Assembly (NCBI GenBank): GCA_963555705.1
Contig: OY743170.1
Coordinates: 28,657,362 to 28,721,361, forward strand
Source of the DNA: Ligustrum vulgare
Lineage: Eukaryota > Streptophyta > Magnoliopsida > Lamiales > Oleaceae
Direction of reading: 5' to 3'
DNA length: 64,000 nt
Positions within the stretch are counted from its first letter, which is position 1; every line of letters begins with the position of its first letter. Shown here one piece after another: positions 20,155 to 29,701 of the stretch. The position numbers and the translations under genes are program-made. Below the pieces are notes generated by a model. The model searched no databases, was not told where the DNA came from, and saw nothing but the letters and a program-made list of their open reading frames with translations.

Positions 20155-21950
20155 TGTTAGCCCAAGAGTAGACTAACCAAGAGGGGGGGGGGTGAATTGG
20201 TTTATAAAACTTTTTCTATAAATAATATCAAACTTAAAAGTCAATAGGTATAAGTATGAGCACTTAGTGTTGCAAGTAACTTAACTATCAATGTAGTGTG
20301 CTATAAATGTGTAAACTTAATTGATAAAGCAAGAATAGCACTTAGATATAGTGTTGCACAATATAAATTGATAGAATAGAGTAAGTGCAATGTAAGTAAG
20401 TAAAAGAGATAAGAGAATGCAAACACGATTTAAGGAGGTTCAATCAATCAACGTGATCTACGTCCCCCATTACCGAGCTCTCCGTCACGAGCAAGGCCAA
20501 ATCTACTATATTGGTAACTTACAACAAGGAGTACCAAATCCTTAAGTGACTTACAACAAGGAGCACTTATCCTTAGGTGACTTACAACAAGGAGCACCTA
20601 CCCTTAACCAACAATCGAGTTTTCACAAGGCTCTCGAAACCACAAGATATAATGAATTGAATTTACAATTGAAATAACTCTCTTGACAAATGATATACTC
20701 AAATTAAGTACCGAGATAGTTAGGCTAACACTTCAATAGATAGCAATGAATTAAGCTCGAGTGTTAGAGAAAAACTTTGATGCAAATGATAATGAAAAGT
20801 TCAATGCAATCAAACAAAGTTTTTCAAATAATCTCTTGTTAAAATATTGAATCAAATTAAGTACCAAGAGATGCCACACTTGAATAATTAACAATGAGTT
20901 AAGCTCAAAGTGTTTAGGTAATGGAACTTTGATGAATCAAATGATAATGAAAAATGTAGCACAAATAATCAAAGTTCCTTAATTGGAATTTCTCTCTTTT
21001 AAAAGATTAAAACAAGTTTATAACAAAGAGAGACTTACACTTCAATTCCAATATAGTGTGAAGATGTTGAAGAAGTTTAAACAATATAAAACCAAGAATC
21101 TTCACAAAACTTTCTTCCAAGAACTTTGATGATTTGATAAAACAAAGTTTAGATCAATCAAAGTTTTATAATAATAATAGATGAATATAAACCAAGTAAG
21201 AACAATGAATTTTCACAAGAAAGTTTCTATAAATTTTTTTCTATGTTGTTAAAAATGAATGTAAAAGAGATGGCTATTAGTAGATCAAGATATTCAAATT
21301 CGGCAACTTTCGGTTGACCATTTCTGGAGTTTCGGTCCACCAAAACATGCATATAGCCGTTACACATTTTCAACCGTTGAACTTTCGGTTGACCAATTTC
21401 GGTTGACCGAAAGTTGACTTTTGAAAAACATGAAAATTTAGGATTTTTAGGTTTCTAACTTGTTTTTCAAAGTGGTTTAACATAGTATAATCATGATTTA
21501 AGATCAAATAACATATGAAAAGCAATATTGACTTAGATAAAAAATATTTTATGCAAGTGATGAATTTTAAAGTAAATTTCTTGATGCATAAAAATCATTT
21601 TCGAGCTCTTTGAATTTCATCGCTAAAGATTGAGAGTGTTATACCTTTCCATACGTTAAATCAACTCTTGAACTTGAACTCTAATCTTGTATGCTTGAAT
21701 TCTTGATCTTCATGTCATGCTTTTCAACTTCAATTTTGATCTTGAATATCTTCAATTCTTTCATGATCTTCTTTGCGTCTCATGTGCTTGATCACATAGT
21801 TTTGATTTATATCTTTGAGAGACGATTTGAACATAGAGTGCTTTGAATATTTATCATTACATGAAACACTTGAAGCACACTTGTTAATAACACAATATAT
21901 TCTTGTTTGTTATGATCAAAACAATAAGGTTAAGTTAACTTAGGTCAACA
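20155..21950. mobile_element. Solo LTR (probably copia superfamily) nested in the MULE right arm
   Basis: The block starts TGTTAGCCCAAG and ends TTAGGTCAACA, and is flanked by the 5-bp duplication ATAAA (20150-20154 and 21951-21955). It is 1796 bp, with no coding region and no internal domain. It includes a run of G followed by TGAATTGG near its left end and repeated TTACAACAAGGAGCAC units at about 20519-20600, features I associate with long copia-type (Sirevirus-like) LTRs in reverse orientation. The superfamily is less certain than the solo-LTR status. Confidence 0.85.
20515..20605. repeat. Short tandem repeat within the solo LTR
   Basis: Three units of about 35 bp, each 'acttacaacaaggag(t/c)ac' followed by a variable CCTTA phrase. 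Confidence 0.75.
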
Positions 21951-22572
21951 ATAAATTCCGCTGGCCGTCGAACACACATTAAAATAAAAATTTCACTGTT
22001 TCAATAAAATTTACTGAAATCAATTTACGTTAATCAATGATGCCCTAACAAAATAAGTATCTACAATACAAAATACAAAAATAAATGTTTAACAAATGAG
22101 CACATGATACATCATAAGAAAGATCGTTAGATTTGGAGTTCAACGAAAATAACAGAGTGCAATTCGGAGTTGTAGATCAAAAGTTATACACGTTTGAAAA
22201 CAATGACCTTTAAATCAAATACGAAATGACTAAATTGAAATAAAATTAAAATTTGGGGACTAATCTGCAAGAAAATCTAAAGGTAGTGATGTTATTTTCC
22301 AAAAAAAATGAACTTAAGGACGTTTTTCCATAATGAATGTCAAACATAGAGACGTTTTGTGCCAATTACCCTTAAGAAATGAATTAAAAATGGAATTTGA
22401 CAAAAATGCCCCTCATTTAACGTTGAAATGGGGTTAAATATAATGAAAAGGACATCTCCAACAAGAAAATATAAAGGTTGGGACGTTCAGCGTCAAAAAT
22501 CACAACGTTGGGATATTTTGCACAATACATGTCAAATGTAGGGATGTTTTGTGCTATTAACCCTTTTAAGTA

Positions 22573-23342
22573 CTTTGTTTGATGACTTTGCTTGATTGTT
22601 GGACTGGGCATAGTAAGGTGTTGAGTTCAGCAATTGGATCCCAAACTCCTCCAAATATTGTTTGACTCTTTTAAAATTTAAGGACGTTCTATTATCCATC
22701 ATTACGGTCTAAGGAATTTCAAGCCTATAGACGATGTGATCTCTAATGAATGATAATATGTTCTAGTGAAATTTCTCCAAAAGGAACAATTTCTATTCTC
22801 TTGGTGAAGATTCTGTAGCTATTATGATGAAAGTGTGTTGCTTGGAAGATGGTGGGTAAGTTTTTCATATCAAACCCAACGCCCAACTTCTAAACGTCCA
22901 AGGTTTGATAACAAGGGTCATATCTCTTGCAAACAACATTTCACATATTGAGCACATGCATCGCCTAGTTTTGAAAAGGAAAAAAAAAACAACCATTTCC
23001 AATTATCAACCATCTCATTTTGTTTCTAGTTTGGTGAGCTCCAAATATACCTTCATAAACCTCAACCATTATGACTTCGGCTTTCGATAGAATAATATGT
23101 TTTAGTAGTACATTGTCTAGACCGTTTCTGTATAACAAATCATCGAATAACACTAAATTCAGAACATTGACCATTAATTTTTCTCTCTCTACCCTACAAC
23201 TTGGTTCTTTTAGGAAACTCCTAATTTCTACCCACTTGGATATCAAATTCAAATAAAGATAAAGACCAAAAACCAATTCTTTGATGTAAGATTGAGGTAA
23301 AAACATGTATTTTATTAGATTTATCTTGGAGACTAAGTACAC
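22573..23342 (-). pseudogene. Integrase zinc finger and core, gypsy relic
   Basis: A 125-codon frame (23342-22965) contains the H2C2 region signature G-A-H-Q-T-R-N-K-M-R-W-L-I. Below it, in broken frames, come H-T-F-I-I-I-A-T-E, F-T-K-R-I-E-I-V-P-F and I-Q-L-L-N-S-T-P-Y-Y-A-Q-S-N, which are landmarks of the DDE integrase core. The core stops at 22573 where the 9-bp TSD of the Mutator-like element begins. Confidence 0.8.
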
Positions 23343-23344
23343 AA

Positions 23345-24350
23345 TTACAGATCATAAATAGACCCTCAAATTTTTATATGTGAAATATAAAGCTAGACAC
23401 AACTTCTCCATAGGAGAATAATTACATTCGCATTTTAGCAATTGTCTACTAAGATAATAGATTGCCCTTTCCTCGCCCGGGTCATCTTCTTGGGAGATCA
23501 TACCCACAATGGATTGTTCTTCAGTTGATATACATAACTTCATTGGTCGCCCAGATAGAGGAGAAACATAGCTAGTGGCCTTGACAAAAGGCCTTCAAGC
23601 TATCAAAAACCTCTTGATGCCTGTATTCCAGATAAACTTGTCCTGATTCTTTAGCCTTAGGAGTGGTGAAAATGCTTTTGTTCGGCATGCACAATTGAAA
23701 ATGAATATATTTAGAAAATCGATTTGGCCCAAGAACTTTTGCAGCTCATTTTTATGACTAGGTGGTTTAGCCTGTAATATAGATCTAGACTTGTTCTTGT
23801 CAATTTCAATTCTCTTTGATGCACCAAGAATCCTAAGAAACTTCTAGATCTCACTCTGAAAGTACATTTTAGATGATTCAATTTCAACTTATACTATCTC
23901 ATTTGAACATTTTAATTCATCAAAATAATAGCTAGTTTTTACTGACTTGACATCATCCACATACACCTCAACAAAATCATTAATCATGTCATGGAAGATT
24001 AGGTTCATATCCCTTGGTAAGTAGCTTCTGCATTTTTCAGGCCAAAAGGCGTTGGTACCCATTCATAACATCTGAAAGTTCTTGGACAAAACGTTTTTTT
24101 ATGAATATCATCTCCAACAAGGTGAATCTAGTTGTATCTAGAGTATCCATCCATGAAGGTATATACCTCATACCCTACAATTGAATCAACTAAAGAGTCT
24201 ACTTTGGGCATAAAATACTCGTCTTTGGGTGTTACTAAATTCAAATTCCTAAAGTTTATTTTTTCTTCATAACGGGGACTATGTTAGACATTCATTCAAC
24301 ATATATGGTCATTCAATAAAATTAGCTTTTGAAAAACATTCAACCACTTT
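23345..24350 (-). pseudogene. Reverse transcriptase and RNase H, gypsy relic
   Basis: On the - strand, an 'FGLKNA'-like segment at about 24045, then M-I-N-D-F-V-E-V-Y-V-D-D-V at about 23990-23950 (YVDD catalytic motif). The 63-codon frame at 23543-23352 has E-R-A-I-Y-Y-L-S-R and N-Y-S-P-M-E-K-L-C-L-A-L-Y-F, which is the Ty3/gypsy RNase H signature. Frameshifts separate the pieces. Confidence 0.82.
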
Positions 24351-24359
24351 CTTAATTCT

Positions 24360-25951
24360 AGGTAAGATGTTGGGCGCAAATCTACTTGGGGTTTTTTTTG
24401 TGAGGTTTGTAATTATGTAGCCTATGTTCAACTAGTTCTCTATCTAACCTAGAAATTTTCTTGTATTTCCATGCAAAAAAATATTTATATTATTTTAAGA
24501 CAACACGAGTTTTGTGCTTACCTCCTCATTCAGGAGTTGGTTGATAAATGTTGGACGATTTTTCCCATCATCTCCAAGGTTGACTTCCTTTAAAGGGTCT
24601 TGTGCTTTGGAAAATCCGTGTTTCTCATCCATGTTCAATCAACTCCCAAGTTTTTTATATCTTCACTCAGGTAGATTTCTTTGATATAGTCGACTTCGTT
24701 AACCTCTCGTTGATTACATTGCTCTATGGTGCCAATTTTTATCTAAAGGATGAAGCTGCATCTTCTCTTCCATTTTTACTCCTCGTTCATCACAGTAAGC
24801 CAACCATGAGTCTAGCTTTTGTATTCGAAACTTTAGCTTGTTCCTCTTCTTTCCTAGAGCTCTCCATGGATTTTTAGTAGAATTTCTTTCAATAACGGGG
24901 CTCTTCAATGGCCACTACTTTTGACCTCATATTGCTAAATAAATCTGTCAGAACCTCCATGGAATATGACTCCTCATTTTCTGACATTACTGTTGTTTCC
25001 TTCCCATCTTGAACCACTCTAACTGATCTATAGTTCCCTTCATACATGAATATTCCATAGAGTTAGTTTCTAATGAAAAAGCCAACTATTAGCCTGAACA
25101 ATCTCCGCTTCATCTCTTTGATTACAGAATACGAGGCATTGGTGAAGAGAAAAAGGTATACATCTGCTTCCATAGATCTAATCACGTCTAAATAGGATAT
25201 TGTGATTTGTAGGTCCATCTATACAAATAATATTGTAGTTCTGGTCATGCTGCCTATAGTTATGACATGTTGCTTCGTCATTGAAGCTGGTCATCACGAC
25301 CTAGGTAGGTATGGGATCTTCTTCTGATTTCGTGAACTTCTTTAGCATCTTATAAGAGATTGAATTGATTGCTGCTCCATTGTCTATTAGGACCTTCACA
25401 CTAGTTTTCCTTTGATCATTACACGGATGTACAATGGTCTCAAGTGTTTGGTTAATAGATAAGCTAATTTCTGTAATATCACATTTTTGTCCTAGTCGAT
25501 TTTCACATTTTGCTTGTCTTCCTTTCCAAACTCTTCAACCTCTGTTACATCCTTCTCCAACACCTCTTTAGTATCTCCCTTCGCGGATTGTGCAACTATA
25601 TTGGAAAACTCTTGTTGACATTTGCTTTGTACTTTTCAGTGCAAGGAATTCTTATTTTGAGTTTGAAAGTCCCATACAACACATATTAATCAAAGTTGCC
25701 CTGAAGGTTTGCCTAGTATGCACAAGGTCAAATTGCATGCTTAATACATTTTCTTTAACAGTATATCACAGGATATCGTAGTTCTCCTTGCTTCTTCCCT
25801 TAGGTCAATCTGTTCTTCAACATCATTCATGTCTTCATCTTCTAAACTCACCTTCTTACTATCCAGTTTAGTGATGGTGATAATACTTCCATCTTCGTAT
25901 GTTCTTCTTCAAGAAGATTCTTCAATAGATTCCACAGATGTCCACACTAGC
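24360..25951 (-). pseudogene. Protease and linker region, gypsy relic
   Basis: On the - strand at about 25412-25330 the sequence reads V-L-I-D-N-G-A-A-I-N-S-I-S-Y-K-M-L-K-K-F, an active-site region of the gypsy retropepsin class in which DTG is replaced by DNG. Downstream is I-D-G-P-T-N-H-N-I-L-F. The remainder up to element B is coding-like but broken, with no separate gene. Confidence 0.6.
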
Positions 25952-25956
25952 CAACA

Positions 25957-26960
25957 TGATAAGATCCGGACCAGGCGTCGAAGGGCGAATTCGAGCCATC
26001 GGTAATATGACAGTGATCTACGTGCAAAACGGAGTAAGTTCCATGTTGTGGTCGAGCCGAGAAGAGGGACGTATCAAGGGGCCGAAGTAATTTGGGCAGA
26101 AAATCCATCACGGCCGTAATGGAGGACCTTCACGGCCGTAACCCATATATTCACGGCCGTAAATCATGTTATCACGGCCGTAATCATTTATCGAAGAAAA
26201 AGGAAGAATTTCAGCAGAACGAGGCTTACGGCCGTAAGCCTAGAAGTTACGGCCGTAACATTCAAAAGGGGAAACTTCACGGCCGTAAGAAATTCGTCAC
26301 GACCGTATCTAATAAACACAGTTTTGATCAGAGAGGCCTTTATGGCCGTAAAAGAATTATTCACGGCCGTAAATGAGTAGCGGCCAGATTTTCCGGATTT
26401 TTAATTATTTTATTCCTTTTTTAGTTTTTAGGTTATTTTCCTATTTTAGAATTTTAGTCTAATTAGAATTCTATTTTGAGTAAATTAGATGCTAGGTTAT
26501 TTTGCTTATTTATATTCCTTTCCATTCATTGTAAAAAACAGTTTAGTTTGATTTTTGAGATTAATAAAGTTGAGAGAGTTTTCTCCAATTAAAAGGTTGA
26601 GGAGTCCCTTTTGTGTTCTTCGAGAACAAATCCAACTTATCAAATATTGTGAAATATTTGTGGCGTTGAACTTATCAAATATTCGCGAGAATATTTGTAG
26701 CATTTCCAATTTATAATCTTATCAAGGAAATTGACAAGTCCTTGTGGTGTTTCGAAAACCTTGGATCTCGATTCCGCATCGTCAATTTCTTGCGTCGTGA
26801 ATCTTGGGTCAAGGTCCTATCATCAAATCTATCTTCTAATTTTTCGTTATTTTCTTCGTGTTCTTATTATTTTCGAGTCAAATCTGATTTAGATCTTTCC
26901 TAGGTTTTAATTTTTGTTATTCCGCGTTTTCGACGAGATTCCCCGATCGGGAACTCATCA
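25957..26960 (+). repeat. Element B 5' LTR
   Basis: 1004 bp from TGATAAGATCC to GAACTCATCA. The palindrome cluster lies at 26104-26375. A TATA-like TTATTTATATT is at 26507-26517 and a polyA signal AATAAA at 26562-26567, so the cluster sits in U3 upstream of the promoter core. Confidence 0.9.
26104..26375. repeat. TACGGCCGTA palindrome cluster, element B 5' LTR
   Basis: Ten sites of the form (T/C)ACGGCCGTA, eight exact at the ACGGCCGTA core, one reading ACGACCGTA and one ATGGCCGTA. The 3' LTR repeats the same sites at 28845-29110. Confidence 0.92.
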
Positions 26961-27236
26961 TCTGGTATCAGTACTTGGATTTATTTCAGATTCTTGTGTT
27001 TCTTGATTTTTTTTGTGTTCTTCGCGTTCTTCGTGTCAGTCATAAATTTTTTCATTTTGATCCATAAGAGTCAGTCCCAAAAATTCAAAAGTGTTTTTCT
27101 TCTTCGTTTTTCGTCCAAATCCAGTTCCGTTTTTTCTGCCATACTCGTAGTCAAATTCTCTGGAAGATTAAAAAAAAATACGAAAATTCCCAAATATTCC
27201 CCAAATATTCCGAATTTCCTTGTTCGTGTCTTAAAA

Positions 27237-28091
27237 ATGTCTGATAGAGAGGTTTCCACATCTTCATCTTCTATTGGAGATAGAAAACAGCTCGGGAGAG
27301 TGAATAGAAGGAATGAACAGGGTAACAATGATATTGCAGCAATGAGGGCACAATTTGAGAGGTTTATGGTACAGATGGAGAATCGAGGTGCAGAACGTGA
27401 ACAAAGACCTCGTGATCAATCTCATGATGGTTCTCGGGTTAGGAGAGGTAATAGACGTGAGGTTGGTGTGGATGATGAAAGGCCATTGAAGCAAAAAGAG
27501 ACGTCAAAACGGGAGAGTAGTGATCATGTTCACAAAAGGAGGGAGGAACCGACAACCAAAGGTAAAAATAATTCTGATTCCAAGCCTCTTAAGGATAAAA
27601 ATATTAAGTGCTTTAAATGTTTGGAACAGGGTCACATTGCACTTGATTGTCCACGTAAAAAGGATAGGTGTAATAGTGAAGGGGCAAAAAGTATTATGGT
27701 GGATGAGTCAATTATTGATAGGCATGCTCTTAGCATTAGATGTAAGGTGGATGTTGTGGGTAACGTGGATGGGCAGAAGGATAATATTTTTCTCACTAGA
27801 TGCTTAGTGGATGAAAAAGTTTGTAGCTTGGTGATTGACGGGGGAAGTTGTACTAATGTAGTTAGTACAATGTTGGTGGAAAAATTAGGCTTACCTTTAA
27901 TGAAACATCCAACACCTTATAAATTACAATGGTTGACTGAGTCGGGGGAAGTTAAGGTGAAGAGACGGGCCTTGGTGACATTTTCTTTTGGTGGGTATTC
28001 GGATGAGGTAATTTGTGACGTGGTACCAATGCAAATTAGTCACATACTGTTGGGGAGACCTTGGCAACATGAAAAGGGCTGTGCTATATGA
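27237..28091 (+). pseudogene. gag-pro: Element B truncated Gag plus protease, frameshifted
   Basis: Starts at the ATG at 27237 (MSDREVSTSSSS), corresponding to the Ser-rich Gag start of element A. After about 80 residues with a coiled-coil-like segment it jumps directly to the Lys-rich region before the zinc knuckle; the capsid core present in A is absent. The CCHC knuckle is intact (C-F-K-C then G-H-I-A-L-D-C, about 27609-27650). The protease has I-D-G-G-S-C-T-N-V and H-I-L-L-G-R-P-W-Q-H. Compared with element C there is one extra A in the run at about 28070, which shifts the frame and ends the ORF at 28091. Confidence 0.85.
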
Positions 28092-29112
28092 TGGGTATAC
28101 GAATAGATACAGCCTGGTAAAAGGAGGAAAAAAGTTTACTCTAATGCCACTATCTCCAACTGAAGCCCTGAAAGATCAACTGAAGGTGAAAAGTGAGTTT
28201 GAGGGGAAAAATAAGGGAGTTGAGGCCACGACCTCAGAAAAAGGAGAGGGTGTGGAAATTAAAGAAAAGATAGTTGATGCCACGACCTCAGAAAAAGGAG
28301 AGGGAGTGAGAAATAAAGAAAAGAGGGTTGAAGTTCAAACCTCAGAAAAAGGAGAGACTGAGTGCAAAAAGCATAAGAAAAGAGAGTGTACCACAAAAAT
28401 GAGTCTATTTGCACTTACTCACGCTAACACACCCCTCCCCAATTCTTTAAAATCTGTTTTACAGGTACCGAAGTCAAACCATGAGCTTAAAACAGGAAAA
28501 AAACTTGTTGGCACAAATGAGCAACCCAAAAAGCCGAGAAAGTTGAAGGAGAAAAATGGGCAGCCCAAAAGGTTGAAATCAAGCACGAGGCATAAGCATG
28601 ATCATCGAGCCCAGAAAAACAGGAGTTTGAAAAGCTGACCAAAATTGGATTCGAGGTCGAATCCTTTTCAAGAGAGGGAGTATGATATGATCCGGACCAG
28701 GCGTCGAACAGCGAAGTCGAGCCATCGGCAATATGACAGTGATCTACGTGCAAAACGGAGTAAGTTCCATATTGGGGTCGAGCCGAGAAGAGGGACGGAT
28801 CAAGCCGAATCAAGGGGTCGAAGTAATTTGGGCAGAAAATCCATCACGGCCGTAATGGAGGACATTCACGGCCGTAACCCATATATTCATGGCCGTAAAT
28901 CATGTTATCACGGCCGTAATCATTTATCGAAGAAAAATGAAGAATTTCAGCAGAACGAGGCTTACGGCCGTAAGCCTAGAAGTTACGGCCGTAACATTCA
29001 AAAAGGGAAACTTCACGGCCGTAAGAAATTCGTCACGGCCGTAACTAATAAACGCAGTTTTGATCAGAGAGGCCTTTACGGCCGTAAAATAATTATTCAC
29101 GGCCGTAAATGA
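28072..29112 (+). pseudogene. Element B protease C-terminus and LTR-encoded tail
   Basis: After the +1 shift the downstream frame (shared with 28015-28638) reads Y-T-N-R-Y-S-L-V-K-G-G, then three T-S-E-K-G-E repeats (28220-28370) and a Lys-rich tail. A TGA at 28636 is followed in the same frame by L-D-S-R-S-N-P-F-Q-E-R-E and then by the 3' LTR. There it stays open through the whole palindrome array, giving repeated (Y/H)-G-R-(K/N) and T-A-V motifs, and ends at 29112. The tail before the LTR corresponds to the end of a full gag-pol polyprotein. Confidence 0.7.
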
Positions 29113-29696
29113 GTAGCGGCCAGATTTTCCGAATTTTTAATTATTTTATTCCTTTTTTAGTTTTTAGGTTATTTTCCTATTTTAGAATTTTAGTGTAATT
29201 AGAATTCTATTTTGAGTAAATTAGATACTAGGTTATTTTGCTTATTTATATTCCTTTCCATTCATTGTAAAAAACAGTTTAGTTTGAGTTTTGAGATTAA
29301 TAAAGTTGAGAGAGTTTTCTCCAATTAAAAGGTTGAGGAGTCCCTTTTGTGTTCTTCGAGAACAAATCCAACTTATCAAATATTGTGAAATATTTGTGGC
29401 GTTGAACTTATCAAATATTCGCGAGAATATTTGTGGCGTTTCCAATTTAGAATCTTATCAAGGAAATTGACAAGTCCTTGTGGTGTTTCGAAAACCTTGG
29501 ATCTCGATTCCGCATCGTCAATTTCTTGCGTTGTGAATCTTGGGTCAAGGTCCTATCGTCAAATCTATCTTCTAATTTTTTGTTATTTTCTTCGTGTTCT
29601 TATTATTTTCGAGTCAAATCTGATTTAGATCTTTCCTAGGTTTTAATTGTCGTTATTCCGCGTTTTCGACGAGATTCCCCGACTGGGAACTCATCA
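28683..29696 (+). repeat. Element B 3' LTR
   Basis: 1014 bp from TGATATGATCC to GAACTCATCA. The palindrome cluster at 28845-29110 is complete and is read in frame by the upstream coding region up to 29112. Confidence 0.9.
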
Positions 29697-29701
29697 CAAC
29701 A

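Larger units (their letters stand above)
19301..22563. mobile_element. Fold-back Mutator-like element (MULE), no transposase
   Basis: The ends are GGGTTAATAACACAAAACG at 19301 and its near complement ending at 22563. They are flanked by a perfect 9-bp duplication, TTTTAAGTA, at 19292-19300 and 22564-22572, the hallmark of Mutator-like transposition. The inverted homology runs from the left end to 20020 and from 20046 to the right end, interrupted only by a solo LTR at 20155-21950. Without that insertion the element is about 1.46 kb, made of two arms of about 720 bp with a loop of about 25 bp (20021-20045). No transposase frame exists, so it is non-autonomous. It sits within the integrase of an older gypsy relic. 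Confidence 0.93.
25957..29696 (+). mobile_element. Element B: complete gag-protease-only LTR retrotransposon
   Basis: LTRs at 25957-26960 and 28683-29696 are nearly identical. The host duplication CAACA lies at 25952-25956 and 29697-29701. The primer site TGGTATCAGTAC (26963-26974) and the purine tract AGAGAGGGAG (28671-28680) are in place. The internal region is only 1.72 kb and encodes a Gag N-terminus, zinc knuckle and protease, but neither the capsid core nor RT/integrase. It belongs to the same family as A, C and D. It was inserted into the older gypsy relic between protease and gag. Its 5' LTR has lost about 10 bp relative to the 3' copy near 26065. Confidence 0.94.

Noticed and set aside
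26104..26375. Palindrome arrays as a CRISPR array
   Set aside because: Repeats are only about 10 bp, spacing is irregular, they sit in LTRs of a plant retrotransposon, and the 'spacers' recur identically in each LTR.
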